DNA of 64,000 bases from Klebsormidium nitens (GCA_000708835.1 DF237014.1:62001-126000), one strand, 5' to 3'. Counted from the first letter of the stretch, positions 37,601 to 49,160 are shown. The notes: generated from the letters alone by a model not told the origin. A program made the numbers and translations.

Positions 37601-39632
37601 AGATGACTTCGCAGATCTCAAGCTCCTCAATGCAGTGGAAGAAACATTGATGTGACCTGAGAGCCCGTGAATATGGCCAGCATAAGGTAACCTTCTCGAC
37701 GAAAAGATGACAACTCAACGGTGTTTCGCATACCTGTCAGGATGCAGAGCGCCTGCTGATGACACGGAGAGCGCAATCTCCGGAGACTGGAACGTGCTTG
37801 CCCTCATGCGGAAGGGCCGGACTGCATGGCTGATCAGCGTAGGACTTGACTTGGCCTGCAGGGAGTGGACTTCTTTGAACTCTGCTTGTAGCATTAAACT
37901 GCTCAATTGAGAAACCCCTCTGTACGAGTGACACTTAATAGTATGTCGAAGGGCCTCTCAAGCAATGCAGATGGTTTACTTTCATTCCCTGTGAATCTGT
38001 CCAAAAAAAAGGGGCGTAATCAAGTCTAGGCTGACTGGTTCTTAAAATCCTGCTTAAAGATTCCAATCTGAGAAGGAAGGAGCACAGATTGGAGACTAAT
38101 CAAAACAAACACTCGTAAACCACAAGCAAGAAGCTGTGAGATCAGGAATTTCAGATAGTAGATAACAATGCAGACAAACAAACAAAACAAACCAGTGGAG
38201 GGGCCAAAACACAAAGTCTCTTCACACATTGAGTATTGAGTAAGCTGGCCGCTTTCGAAAAAACTTTCTACAATCCAAAGAAAGTTTGGGTAGTGCTCAA
38301 ATAGGCTTGATGCAAGCAGTAGCCAAATCAGCAAGTGAGAATGTGTGAAGATACAAACAGAAAAAGTGCCAACTCAACACTGAAGGAAAGATATCTTAGA
38401 TCGCTCCTTGACTGCTCTAGGCCCTTAATGCAACCAATGTTCCAGGACCGAGCTGCAAGTGAAGGCTCCTAAATGCCCCAACATACTGTCAAAGTTTCCG
38501 TATGCATTTAAAACATTGACCACCAAAGTGATCAACTCCCACTAACATGTCCATGGCATGTCCCTGCTCCACAAACCTTCAAGGATCTAGCTAAGATGCA
38601 ACTGACACAGGTTCTTCATACTCCAGACAGTCTCTTCAAATCACAAGCCAGGATTCATGATAGAGCAACCAGCACGTCTCTGCTGTGGGGTAAAGTCCAG
38701 GCGCTTTGCATCTTGGTAAGATCTATTATTCACAGCTGCTTCAGGTATTTACCAGCAGATAAGACCAATTGAAGCCTCAATAGGCTCTTCACAGGACCAC
38801 AATATCTGATCAAACAACCACTCTCAGCACTTTGCAGTGCATGTTAGATATACTATGGTTATGCACCCTTTCGCCCTCCATCATATTGAAATGAACGTTC
38901 AGAAAGTTGTGCAAACAATATTCACAATACGCGTATGTATAAGCTCACCTGCATGAAGTTGAGCACGTCCTGGCTGAGCCGCATTTCGTACTTGATGCAC
39001 AGCTCTTTCTCCAGCTGCAGCGTGTACGTCCTGCTCTCCACCAACAGCGCTGTCCCTTCCACCTGCTTCCTGCCGTTGGTCTGCGCTTCCCACCTCACTC
39101 GCTTCTCCGCGGGGTAATATACCAGCACCCTCTGCTCCACGGGCTTCTGTGGGAAGGGCAGAGAATCGTCCCATCTGACTTCCACTTCCGGCGGCAGGAG
39201 GAAGCCCCGCCCTGGCTGGAAGGGGGTGCACTGTGCGGAAAAGGGGAAGAAGGTGCCGTCTAGGACGATGCCCGCCGCATTTTGATCAACGTTGTTGATT
39301 GCAGAATGGAGCAGCCTGTGGATCGTTGTCAGCTGCTCCTCCTGCGCCTGGTCAAAAGGAAAGCTGCGAGATGGCCACTCGCCGCTCAACAGCTTGCTGC
39401 CACCGGCTTGGCCATTCGGCGCTCCTGCGAGGACCCCCGCGGTCTGCTGCTCAGACCCAGATGGTCGTGCCCCCACTCCTTTTAGATATGGCCCCTGCTT
39501 CAGCATTGCCACGGCCGTTCCATTTCGGCCGGAAGGCAACTGTCCATTGGGCATCTGATGTCCGTACATCAGATTAGCCATCCCCAGGCCAACCATCTGC
39601 AGCGACTTCTGCGAGCCTGCTGTTAAGCTCAT
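34607..39632 (-). CDS. Q/P/S-rich nuclear-type protein with MIPTPG repeats, family unknown
   Basis: Four exons (39632-38949, 37855-37734, 37448-35368, 35055-34607) join in phase to 1111 residues. Exon 3 follows a very long pyrimidine tract, a strong acceptor. Exon 1 holds the only globular-looking part: a helical lead (EEQLTTIHRLLHSAINNVDQ) and a beta-rich stretch with VEQRVLVYYPAEKRVRWEA and KELCIKYEMRLSQDVLNFMQ, about residues 85-228. The large exon is low complexity. It has poly-Q around QQQSLLLQQAQLLQQQRQMQ, a PQPQPEPQPQPQ run, a basic KKQVKKSRGKK patch, IPIAQLLKANRKKHKSE, and five or six M/I-IPTPG motifs, three of them in tandem. The last exon ends in an acidic segment (ELDADFLDINLDDGTLFDGG) resembling an activation domain. 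I remember MIPTPG repeats in the N-termini of plant HAC (p300/CBP-like) acetyltransferases, but no HAT or zinc-finger domain is present. A transcriptional co-regulator is my inference. Confidence 0.65.
37448..37545 (-). other. Long polypyrimidine tract before exon 3 of the Q/P-rich gene
   Basis: On the minus strand about 75 bases consist almost only of C and T, ending in GCGCTGCAG at 37449. This is an unusually long branch and acceptor context. It supports the splice joining the 122-nt exon 2 to exon 3, because a direct join from exon 1 would hit a stop codon after four codons. Confidence 0.7.
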
Positions 39633-40937
39633 GCCTTGGGGACGGCGTCAGTCAAGCCGGCACTCCCAAGAGCCGCAAATTCTTGGATGCATGTGAGGCC
39701 TGGGATGAAGAACATTCTAGGAGCAATCGTGTTGCAGTCGCTGGTGCGGGACGTTGCTCTGTCAAGCTGTCCTGTCATTCCACTCGACAAAAAATCCTAT
39801 ACTGTGTGCCTACATCGCTCCCTTCTAGCTAGCTCCGCAGACAAAATCCAACCCGGCTCTCGTAAGGTAACATTTGCTCTTGACGAAGCAGCTCTGCTTG
39901 CTATCGCATGCAATCAGACCGAGACATACAGCTTGCCCGTAGAGCTCAATTTCATGGGTTTCCAAGACCCGCACCCTTCAATACCGATGGTTACAGCTAC
40001 GGGCTAGGATTGGCTGAAGAAAGTATGCTGGAGACTGGGAAAAAACCAACGAGAGTTGAAAGTGGGATCCCCTGGGTAAGTTTTCTAAAAGTTGAATCTC
40101 ACAGTCGGTGCATTGTCAACAGCATGGAGACAAAGCAAATGCGGGTCGCTCAACTCAACAGCTGCACCTTTCTTCCAGGTGCAAGTTAGATTTAATCCCA
40201 AAACTCTAAATTGACCTGTCATGCTGACAACGTGCGGCAGAACGCCTGCGGCACACGATGGAGGGAGCCATCTCCATTCCCCTCTAGCTACCATGTAGGA
40301 CTTGGTGCTTCGTTCAACTTCTCTTCAGAGACGTCCTAATTGACTCTGCAAAAGCCTCATCGACAGAAACCGCACTGCGCAGAGTCCAGACAGCCGCTGG
40401 GTAAAATCTTGGGAGGAGGTCTTGCGCCGTCGATGAAGCGTGAGCAGATTCTACGTGAGATCCTCCACGAATACACGGCTGGAAAGCAGCCAGATAAAAG
40501 CGCCAGGAAATTCTGCAGCGTTGGATGGACCTCAAGGCCGGGTTCTTTGCCTATCGCACGGTGAACAACCTGTGCCAGTGGTCACATGGTCGACTTCAAA
40601 GTCCTGGGGCCCCGGGCGTTTCAAAATGACCCCGGCGCGGCTACAGCCGCGGCCCTGGGCCAGGTGCCCGGCTCTAGCTGGCCCGGGTGGCCCCGCCCGG
40701 CCATCATTGTCTTGGGCCTAGGCCTGCTGCATTTGCTTTGCAATGGCGAAACGTTGCGTTGGCCGAGCATGAGCCGCTCCATTTTCTGTACTTTTGAAGT
40801 GATTTTTGAAATGCATCTCTGATATACTGTGTAAAGTCCTAGTGTATGAGTCTCTCTTCCCTTTTTCAGGACTTCAGGAGCTGACGGAAGACGCAGACAG
40901 ATTATAATCAGGCGCTTGAGAGAAATTTCTTTCACAA
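39633..40937. promoter_or_regulatory. Divergent 5' region between the Q/P-rich gene and GatC
   Basis: This 1.3 kb separates two divergent start codons. It should contain both promoters and possibly untranslated first exons. I see no coding exon with a family match and no clear promoter motif. Confidence 0.35.
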
Positions 40938-42333
40938 ATGACTGTCGCTGCTCGCGCCCTCCACCATGGACGGGCATTGCAGCACTTGACGGGTGCAGGG
41001 AAGATCTGGCAAACGGACGCTGCTAATTCAAATAAACTTCTTCAGAAACTTGGTATAGCACAGCATTGCAGAGTGGCGCATCACAGCAGCCACTCATTGG
41101 GTGCCATTCGACAACATCGAAAAGTTTCGTGTTCTGCGGGTGAATCCAGGCGCGTTGACCCGCCGGATGTAGCAGACTTGGCAGTTCGAGCAAGGCTTGA
41201 GGTTTCCTCAGAAGAAGTAAGTGTGACCAGAGGAATCTCTTTTCTAGTTATCAACTCTTGTCGCTATGAACCGCCTTCCCAACCAGAGAAAGAAAGCTGT
41301 CGAGGCCTTTCGAAACTTGTGGTGGGGGCCCCTGCCAATTGTGTGCGTCGGCTCTTATCTTGTATCTCCACTTCCAAGACAAAATGGCGCCGATGCCTGT
41401 GGTGGTAAGGTCTGAGCACCTTCAGAATTCATTACAAGGCCAAAATACTGCAGTGTCTGACTTCAAGATTTCAATTTAACAACCATCGTCCCTGACAAGA
41501 ACATTCTGTTTGTGCTCACAGATTGAGGACTGGACGCCAAAGATTGGCAAAATCATAGATTGGTAAGTTGGGGCCCACGCTGTTAAGCTTTTCAAGAATC
41601 CAAGCACCTCATCAGTTTCTTGCTGTACTCCTCCGTCCCAACTTTCTTCCATGTTCAGGTTCTGTTTCTGTGTCCGGTGCTCACACGATTCAGATTGTGA
41701 CTCTCGCTGGTGATTGACGGTTGACAGCCTATTCCACAGGTTTGGCCAACTTCAAGAAATAGACGTTGAGGGGGTACCGCCAGCTCTTCGCGCAGGCGGT
41801 GATCGGACGGGAAACACAGTGCAAAAGGACGAGCCCCGAGCGTTTGGGAATCGGTGAGTCCTCCTTCCAATTACTGATGGGGTCCCTTCAATCAGTATCT
41901 CTGCCTGAGCGTTGTGCATATAACACAAACCATTTTGGGTCTGCCAAGGTGCACCCTTTGAGTGATGGATCTTTAGCTTCAGTTGCTGGAAGTTTGTGGA
42001 ACACGAAAGGGCATCAGATGACTTTTGATACCAGCGTCATATGAGGTCAATGGTGCAATACTGAACTGCGGTGGTTTTGCAGAGGCCTGTTCCCCAAAAA
42101 GTGCCCTTGGTGTATAACGACCAGACTCTCTGGTTGTCACAACACATTTACAATTGCTTTGGATCTCAGAAGTCTCCTCAGGAACATGCCTCCCACAGAA
42201 TCTGCGGTCATACTTCTGCCCTTGATGGCTGGTCCAACTGCTGTTCTGCAGGGACGCCCTATGGGATGCAGTTCCGTCCAAAGAAGGCCCATTCATTCGG
42301 GTGCCTAAGATCTTGAATGAAAGTACAGATTGA
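40938..42333 (+). CDS. GATC: Organellar Glu-tRNA(Gln) amidotransferase subunit C
   Basis: Four exons (40938-41216, 41522-41562, 41740-41853, 42252-42333) join in phase to 171 residues. GatC is the small linker subunit of GatCAB, which amidates Glu-tRNA(Gln) to Gln-tRNA(Gln) in plastids and mitochondria. It wraps around GatA and GatB and stabilises them. The mature part shows the family layout: PPDVADLAVRARLEVSSEE, then IEDWTPKIGKIIDWFGQLQE, IDVEGVPPALRA, DEPRAFGNRDALWDAVPSKE and GPFIRVPKILNESTD at the end. About 70 residues before it are basic and rich in Ala, Ser and His, as expected of a dual-targeting presequence. Length fits plant GatC (about 150-160) plus a slightly longer leader. GatA and GatB are not in this window. 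The call is secure. Confidence 0.94.
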
Positions 42334-43616
42334 GTTCTCTGGCAGTGCACTACGCCCCTCAGAAGATATCGGGTAACTTCTAAAAGTATCGACCACTGAA
42401 CAAACCAGAAGATGTGAAGATAATTTTGTTACGTTCATACCGGCCTTTCGTCAGCTTCAAGTGGAGCTTGGAGCGAAAATTCACATCTTTTCGATGTTGG
42501 CTGCGTGCAATTGGGCGCTTGCCGGATTGGGAGAATGAGGAGGACGATCTAGACATACTATCGCAACGAGCCAATCAACCAAAGCGCCCTTCCTCATCAA
42601 TCCACTTATGCACGTCACGTGCCAGCAACCGAAACTTGCGGTTGGACAAGCGACTGCTTGCCGTGCAATCGTTCGTCAGACTCTTTGCGGGCGCATGGTT
42701 TGATGGATGTCACAAACTAAAGCACTTTCGACATGCAGCAGTATCATAGCATGGCTGGGTGCAGCCTTTCTTTCAGTCACTCTTGATGGGACGAACACTC
42801 CGGGTCCAGATGATGCGTCGTAGTGACATGGTATTAACGATCTCTTGTGAGCACGCTGACATTTTGGGCAACAGTCAAACTGCAGATCCAGTCATGTGCA
42901 TCAGGCCCAGCCGGGCGTGTCCAGGCCGTCACTGATCTGTGTCTGCAAGCATGTGCTGGACTTCGGTGATCAATTCCATATACAATGATCTGATCACGTG
43001 TCATGGCAATACGTGGCTACATATACCAACAATGGACTTCAATGCACAAGCCGCGCACTTTTGAGCACACGTGTGTGTAGTGGACAATCCGGTCGCTGTC
43101 ACATGCGTTATTGTATACAAGGAGTCAGCGCGGCCAGGTTTTGCCAGTGAATATTCACGATTTGTGTGAATCTGAGCTCGGAAATTACAATCACCACGCC
43201 GTGAATTGACAAATTTGACTTGATCTCCAGACGGCTCGCAACAAACCTTAATCCCATAGCTAAATATTGCTGCCACTGTTATCATCCTATGCTTAGGATG
43301 CACATTCTGACAGCCACGCTGTTTAACCAGGGTATAGTTATCTGGTAGCGAGATATCTGGCGTTCATCTCTGTCTTCTCGCAGAGTAGACCAGGGTATGT
43401 TGTACTTGGTTGCAAGATATCTTGCGATCAACTTTGTCTTCTCGCGTGTTCCAGATCAATTACGTGTCTCCTTGCAGTGTCAGAATCGTGAACAATGTGT
43501 TGTGTCTTGCTATGTCTGGCGCGCTACTTGTGCCTACTCACAAATAAAGGTATCTGGATTCTGGTGACCTGAATCAATGGGCGACAACTACGATGCTAGA
43601 AGAACAAGCATCTCAA
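42334..43616. other. Convergent intergenic region with a diverged tandem repeat
   Basis: This 1.3 kb begins with the GatC 3' UTR. An open + frame at 42414-42749 has no family signature and I regard it as chance. The only structure I see is the roughly 63-bp tandem repeat at 43326-43445. Confidence 0.45.
43326..43445 (+). repeat. Diverged ~63-bp tandem repeat, possibly transposon-derived
   Basis: Two copies (about 43326-43382 and 43389-43445) share ACCAGGGTAT at the start, GAGATATCTGGCG versus AAGATATCTTGCG in the middle, and TGTCTTCTCGC at the end. TTGTGTCTTGC and an AATAAAGG lie just downstream. The region resembles a decayed LTR, but no second LTR, primer-binding site or pol gene is visible. 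Confidence 0.45.
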
Positions 43617-44390
43617 TTATTTGTGCCCAACCCTTCTCGTGATACCTGCCCTAGAAGTCCGACTACTAACTACAACCCGCTCTTCGGAACGCTCTATGTT
43701 CTTTTCTGCTTTTGCCGCCGTTGCCCGGTCAGCCTTGTCTGCCATTTCCGAAAGCGCGAACAAACTAAGAGCTCGTGTGAAACTGTCGAGGTCAAAACTA
43801 TCTGTGTCTGTCTTTGTAAGAATCTCTTTTACAGATTTTGAAGGGCTATCATGTACACCTGCTACGGCGGGTTTGCTTTCTGTCTCTTCCTCCCCAAACA
43901 GTTGTGTTGTCATACTGCCACCTGCATACACAAAAACGGAGGCTTGCTGTTGTTGGCACAGTTTTGGCCAGAATTAAGAACGGCCTGATCGATTCGAGTC
44001 GGTCATTCGTCAGGATGACTTGATGTGTTCCCAAAGGATCGTCTGCTGCGTCTCTCTCTGTCACCTCAACAAGCACTTGCCCTAAAGCCTCGTATATTCT
44101 GGTGAAATCGAAAATTCGCTTCGCCGAAAGTTTGTCCCCAACGAACACGCGAAACCCTGTTCAGTCTGTCTCAAACCAACGCCCCAACCGACAACCAGAG
44201 CAAACAGTCCCGTGGCAGAAAACAGGGAAGCTAGAATCAGACACGGTCTCTGTGACTTATCTTTAGAGGATGGTATTAGAGGCATCTCAGGCAGCCCTTC
44301 ATCAAACATTGGAAACCAATTATGAGGAAGGAGCCCCTCAATGGTGAACGCCAACAGTGACTTGCGTAAGCTGCTGAGGGCAGACGTCCT
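43617..44390 (-). CDS. Unresolved coding-like segments, function unknown
   Basis: Three minus-strand segments in different frames look protein-coding. About 44380-44165 reads LRKSLLAFTIEGLLPHNW with a hydrophobic stretch (LILASLFSATGLFALVVGW) that could span a membrane. About 44159-43930 reads GFRVFVGDKLSAKRIFDFTR then EALGQVLVEVTERDAADDP. About 43931-43617 reads TTQLFGEEETESKPAV, an acidic and then helical stretch rich in Ala, Lys and Glu, ending in a stop. Acceptors ACAG (about 44160) and TATGCAG (about 43928) could separate them, but I could not find donors giving consistent phase. It starts only a few tens of bases after the EamA stop on the same strand, too close for a normal promoter. 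It may be a small gene, extra 3' exons of an alternative EamA transcript, or a decaying gene. Confidence 0.3.
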
Positions 44391-44413
44391 TCCCAGTTCA
44401 AAACCAGCCTAAC

Positions 44414-47400
44414 CTACTTCCAGGGACTCGACGTCTTCCCTGCAGGAATCAATTTCGCGCAACAGACAAAACCACGCAAACTTGGAACCCAAGCCAATCG
44501 ATAATGTTCTGCCAAATACTTTGATGGCTCACCTAGGATGAGGGCCGCCCCCAACCACCCCATAGGACCCCACCGCTCGCCTAGCAAAAGCCACGCAAAC
44601 CCAGCACCCCACAGCGGCTCGATCGTGTACACAAGAGCGGCCTCCGTGGCTGAGACGTCATGCAGGGAAACGACCTGCACAAGCCAGTCGCATGCTGTGT
44701 GAGTCAGCAAACCAGTCAGTCTTGAGATGCTTCAGCCTGCAGAGGGACGTGAGACAGACTTCATGCATGAGCCAGCATAGGGAACTGACCGACTTTACAA
44801 AAGGTTGAGCTGCAACTGGCTGACGGTCGACTTTCTCCCATGCGACAGAAAAGTTCTCCACCTTGTTAGGAGGAGAAAAAGGACCACGTACCCCCTGATT
44901 CGAACATCCTGTCTCATGCGAATAGGAAACGTCTTCAATCCGGTAAGATCAGGAATTGCTTCTAAAAAGATAGCCACAAGAAGCTTACCTCAATCCAAAG
45001 GCACAGGGCAGTGGTGAAAACCCCGGTGTAGAGCATGGGCCACCAGGGCACTCCCTGTAACCCTTGCGCCAGCGTGCCCACGTCTCCCGCAAACAGCGCG
45101 TTCAACACCGTCAAGTCGCCGCTATGCAAGTGGCCAATGAGCGCCCAGGCGGCGGAAGCTGCAGCAGTCACTGTCATCTGTCCCAAAAAGGTAAGAACTG
45201 CTTGGGACATGGTTCACAAGCAACAAAAGCGTGCCAACTGCAAAAATTCCAGTGCAACCCTGCACTTTACCGACGTTAAGGAACCCAATCATCCGGCCCT
45301 GTTTGAAACAAATTGAATCAACTGACTTGTAGGAAGCAGATTGAAACTACTAAAGTGATGAGGCAACGCACCCAAGCAAGTCATTTCAGGTTAACATTTA
45401 TCCTGAAGAAAAGCTCCAAAACTCATCTTCGAACGTCCAGACAGGAACAGCGGTGAACGTACCTGAAGGCCAATCAGTGCCATGGAGTCCTCCTTGCGGA
45501 GCGACCTTGAGTGGTGCTCGGTCCGCAACATCTGAACGCCAAACAGCACAGCGCTCAACAACGCCCACACGTCGCCGATCTGCAAACAAAGATACCTTAG
45601 GTCAGCCGCACTGCACAAACCAAAACACAAATTGGCTGTTAAGATTTGTGCAAAAAGCAGCAATTTCTGGGGTTTACTTGATCCAGATTCCCCTGCAAGA
45701 GCACTTTCCGGATTAATTTAGGCAACGCAACGCAGCGTTCAAGGGGGGCACACAGCGGTGGGAAAGAGAACACTTCCGCGACCATGTGCAAAAGGGTGAG
45801 AATTCTTGCACAAAAGCTGGTTCATTGCGGCGTTCACTCACCGCTGGTGGCGCTCCGCTCGACTCAAGAAGCCCGACCCCAGCGAGGGCTGCCGCTGCTG
45901 ACACCCACGTGAGGGGAGAGATCTTCTTGCCAAAGAGGCCAGCAAGCAGGGGCACCACAATGACCTGGAAAGACCTCCGGGTCAGGAATCTTAATGCGGA
46001 CGAATAATGATGAGTCACCAAGCGGACACCTCACCAGACCGGCGTCAAAGGAGACACAGCTATCGAAAAGCGTGACCCCCAGTTCTGTCGATTGGACACC
46101 CCACGAGGAATGAGAGGCCTCGCCATTAAAACAAAGTCAAGCGTGTCACAAGCAACTCTGTTGACACTGGCATAGCTGACACACGCTGAGCCAACAAGGT
46201 CTGGCCACTTCGCTCCACTCAAGCACAGGCTTACCGTAAACGTGGAAATGAATGAGACGCGCCCAGCGTCGCTGGTCTGGAGGGCAAGCGCCTGCAGAGG
46301 GGAGGCACTTCATACTTCAGCACTGGTTCCTTGAAATCTATTTGACGAACAAGCTCATGTCCCAATGGAATATAGATACGGTGCTCGCCAGCCACATCAA
46401 GGGGATCGCGTCAAAAAGGCTGCACCAGCCCTCGCTATTGTTCTACAGGGCTGGGCCATACCTGAGTGAGATACGCAATGCTGGCCCAGAGCCCCAGCTC
46501 TCCGCCGGCTTTGCGTATCCTGGGGTCTCTCAGGGCCTTCCACAACCATGGACCAAACGCAATTGACCCAATGCCAAACCTCCCCGCTGCAAAGGTGGCT
46601 GGGTCCAACAATGTCGCAGAATTCTTCAACACGGAAACATTGCTGCCTGCAAACAACAATCAAGAAAAGGGGTTTTAAGCAAAACAGACGGCACTGAACC
46701 TGAAGTAGTCAATGTTTCTGCCCCCTGGTTGGGGAAAAGTCAGTAATAAACATCAAAAAGGAAGTCAAAAGTGACTCCTCCTTTCACTAGCCATCCGATG
46801 CCCGGCTGATCGAAACAGAGTGGCTTTAGGTTCAACCCCAAGACAACAAACAGACGCACATGCAACACTAGGGAAAATTGTCATAAAGGCATGCGTGCCT
46901 GTATTTGGGCCTCAAAGAGTGGTGGAGGCAGAGCGACCATCCAGCGATAAGAAGTGACAAATTGGGGTTTCAATGCTGCAAATAATCAAGAAATAGTCTT
47001 GCAAACGAATTTGGTAGTACAGCATGCAATGTTCAAATTCAAAGACCTGGGAAGAGCAGATCAGAAGCTCTTGACTCACCATACAAGAATGTCAACAAGT
47101 TAAGAAGCATGAGGCCCTTCATCCGCGCATCGAATTTGCCCGTGATTCTAGAAAACCAATTCCCGCCTCCCTCCGCTTCCTGCTTGCCCTCGTTTGCCTC
47201 TTGCTCTCGTCGTCTCTCCTCATCTGGCACAACTTCCTGCTCCTCCCGCTTTCCGTTTTTTTGACTGTCAGAAGCAAAGGCAAACCCAAAGTGCGAGCTT
47301 CTGCCAGAGGTCTCAGCCTCTTCTTGCTTCTCGCTGCTGCTCCGCTCTGGCTCATCAGCCTTGATGGCCCTGTACAATGCCAAAGCTTGAGACTGCTGTA

Positions 47401-48031
47401 TTGAACTGCATGCAGCTTCCTCGTCCTCTCCTGACCCCTCCCCGTCCCGGGACTTGCTCCTTCTGCCACTCAACCAATTCTGCGCCTCACTTGAGTCCAA
47501 CCACTTCTCCGCCTGCGGCTGATTAGACTCCACCCACTCCTCCAAGGCATTCAATGCCACCTGCCGCATCTCCGCCTGCTCCTCGGGTGTGAACTCATCC
47601 CACCATTCCAGTTCCTCCTCCCTGGACAAGACAGCCGAGCGGAGTGCCTCCTTCACAACGCCAACCTTCCCTTTTGATACCTCCGGCTCTGCCGACTTGT
47701 TCTTTGGCTCCCTTGGATTTCCTTGTCTAGTGTGTGCTTGTAAGGGGCTGCTCACCGCCGCTTGCCCAGCCAGCCCACTCAGACTCGGTCTGCGCGACCT
47801 TCCGCTGCCAAGCCCACATCTTATGCCCGGTCCGGAATTGCTGTCCGGCAGAGAAAACCGCCGCTGTCTAGATCTCATGAGGGGGCTTGCGTTGGCAGAG
47901 TTACTCCATGGGGATGGAAGAAGTGCTTGAGGGAGGGGAGATGGGGTTCGAGTAGAAGTCTCGCATGGGCAACCAGGCAAGACAACCGATAGTGACAGCC
48001 TCCGTGCTGAAGCAGCCATGGCGGGCGACAT
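44414..48031 (-). CDS. Plastid-type EamA/DMT family transporter with long acidic N-terminus
   Basis: Eight exons (48031-47080, 46646-46462, 46291-46235, 45964-45842, 45579-45463, 45177-44989, 44674-44533, 44439-44414) keep phase and give about 596 residues. The C-terminal 290 or so form a ten-helix EamA/DMT carrier of plant type: LNLLTFLYGSNVSVLKNSA, RFGIGSIAFGPW, TSDAGRVSFISTFTVIVVPL, GDVWALLSAVLFGVQMLRTE, YTGVFTTALCLWIE and SATEAALVYTIEPLWGAGFA, then WLLLGERW, ending GGKTSSPWK. The substrate is not predictable; DMT members move small metabolites. The first 100 residues are Ser/Arg/Pro-rich like a transit peptide. Between them and the first helix is a soluble, acidic region of about 200 residues with LEWWDEFTPEEQAEMRQVAL and KWLDSSEAQNWLSGR, longer than in relatives I know. 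The start could be 48031 or 48019 (MAAS), or an upstream in-frame codon at 48157. The transporter call is firm; plastid location is inferred. Confidence 0.88.
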
Positions 48032-48887
48032 GGCGGGCGGCAAGAACCGCAACAGTCGGTGCTGGGAAAGGCTGCTGAAAAGCAACCGACCTATCAACCA
48101 ACTAATGAACCAATAATCGACCAGCAGGACCTCAAATGTAACCCATGTTGGGCCCAAAAGGTGCTCGACAGCAAAGTGGTGAATGAAAGTCCAACCCCGC
48201 CAAAGCCTCGCCCTTCTGACCGTGACAGATCCAGAACGCGGTCAATGGCTTCCTCTTTCCTCGAATGTGAAGGCTGCCGACACCGTAGCATTGAGCAAGA
48301 AGGAAGCCCTCCAGGTCCCAGGCTCCTCGAGCCGCCTCGTCAGGAGTGAGTCAGGGCCCTGAGGCCGATTTTGCTGGCGCCTGTTGCACGAGTCGGAGGA
48401 AAGATCTGTGCGCCACGTGTTTGGGAAGGTCCATGCTTTCTCCCCCGGGCACATGTTGCTCTGTCCCGCCTCTTTGGCAGGTTGGTTATGTAACCGGCGG
48501 GCAACCGGACACTGGCCCGAACATCTCCCGAGGGCCTTGATATCCATTTATCCTGAGCAGGATCCGCAGATTTGCGGCTTCACCGTTACCACCGTTGCCG
48601 GGTGTATTTAACTTGATCAAGCCCGTTGACATGACCACCTTTACCGTCCACAGTCGGAGACCGTAGCTGTAGTCCTAGCTCGACGTGGCAGAATTGTGAT
48701 CACTGATCTCTGGACACCTTCCAAGACTCCCGCCGGCGCGGCGCGGCGCATTGGCCGTACCGTAGACGGCGTAGTAGGTAGGTCGAACTTGGGCGTGACT
48801 CCGTGAGATCTCAGACTCAAGCTGGGACTACAAGTTGGCATCACAGACGGCAGGAAGGTGAGGGTGGGAGACGCTTGCCATCTAAGA
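48032..48887. promoter_or_regulatory. Divergent 5' region between the EamA gene and SDHAF1
   Basis: These 856 bp separate two divergent start codons and should hold both promoters. A GC-rich block with GGCGCGGCGCGGCGC lies near 48736. No coding exon with family similarity was seen. Confidence 0.4.
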
Positions 48888-49160
48888 ATGGTAGGCCGCC
48901 TATCTGGCATTCAGAAGCAGGTTTTGGCCCTCCACAGATCATTCCTCCGGTGTGCTCGCAGTAAACCTCAGGACGTTCGGAGACCACTTGAAGAGTACAT
49001 CAACGCAGAGTTTCGAAAGGATGCACGCCGCATCGATAGGAAAAACTACCTGCTGATTGAGCATCTTCTTCGAAAAGGAAAGAAACAGCTTGAGGTGTTG
49101 CGGAGTACCAACGGGTTTTCGGTGGCCAAGATCTCGCATAACAATCATGAACAGTCTTGA
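48888..49160 (+). CDS. SDHAF1: Succinate dehydrogenase assembly factor 1, LYR-type
   Basis: A single exon encodes 90 residues from the ATG at 48888; an upstream GTG at 48858 is in frame but ATG gives the family-like start MVGRLSGIQKQVLALHRSFL. The rest matches SDHAF1: RPLEEYINAEFRKDARRIDR, then KNYLLIEHLLRKGKKQLEVL. SDHAF1 is a mitochondrial matrix LYR protein that helps insert Fe-S clusters into the iron-sulphur subunit of complex II. The signature tripeptide reads LHR here where most relatives have LYR. The RKGKKQL tail segment, equivalent to RRGRRQL in animals, is present. The protein has no cleavable presequence, which is usual for the family. It diverges from the EamA transporter. Confidence 0.9.
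   Translation: MVGRLSGIQKQVLALHRSFLRCARSKPQDVRRPLEEYINAEFRKDARRIDRKNYLLIEHLLRKGKKQLEVLRSTNGFSVAKISHNNHEQS

Noticed and set aside
42414-42749. 111-residue + strand frame after GatC
   Set aside because: No motif or splice context and unusual composition; probably GatC 3' UTR.
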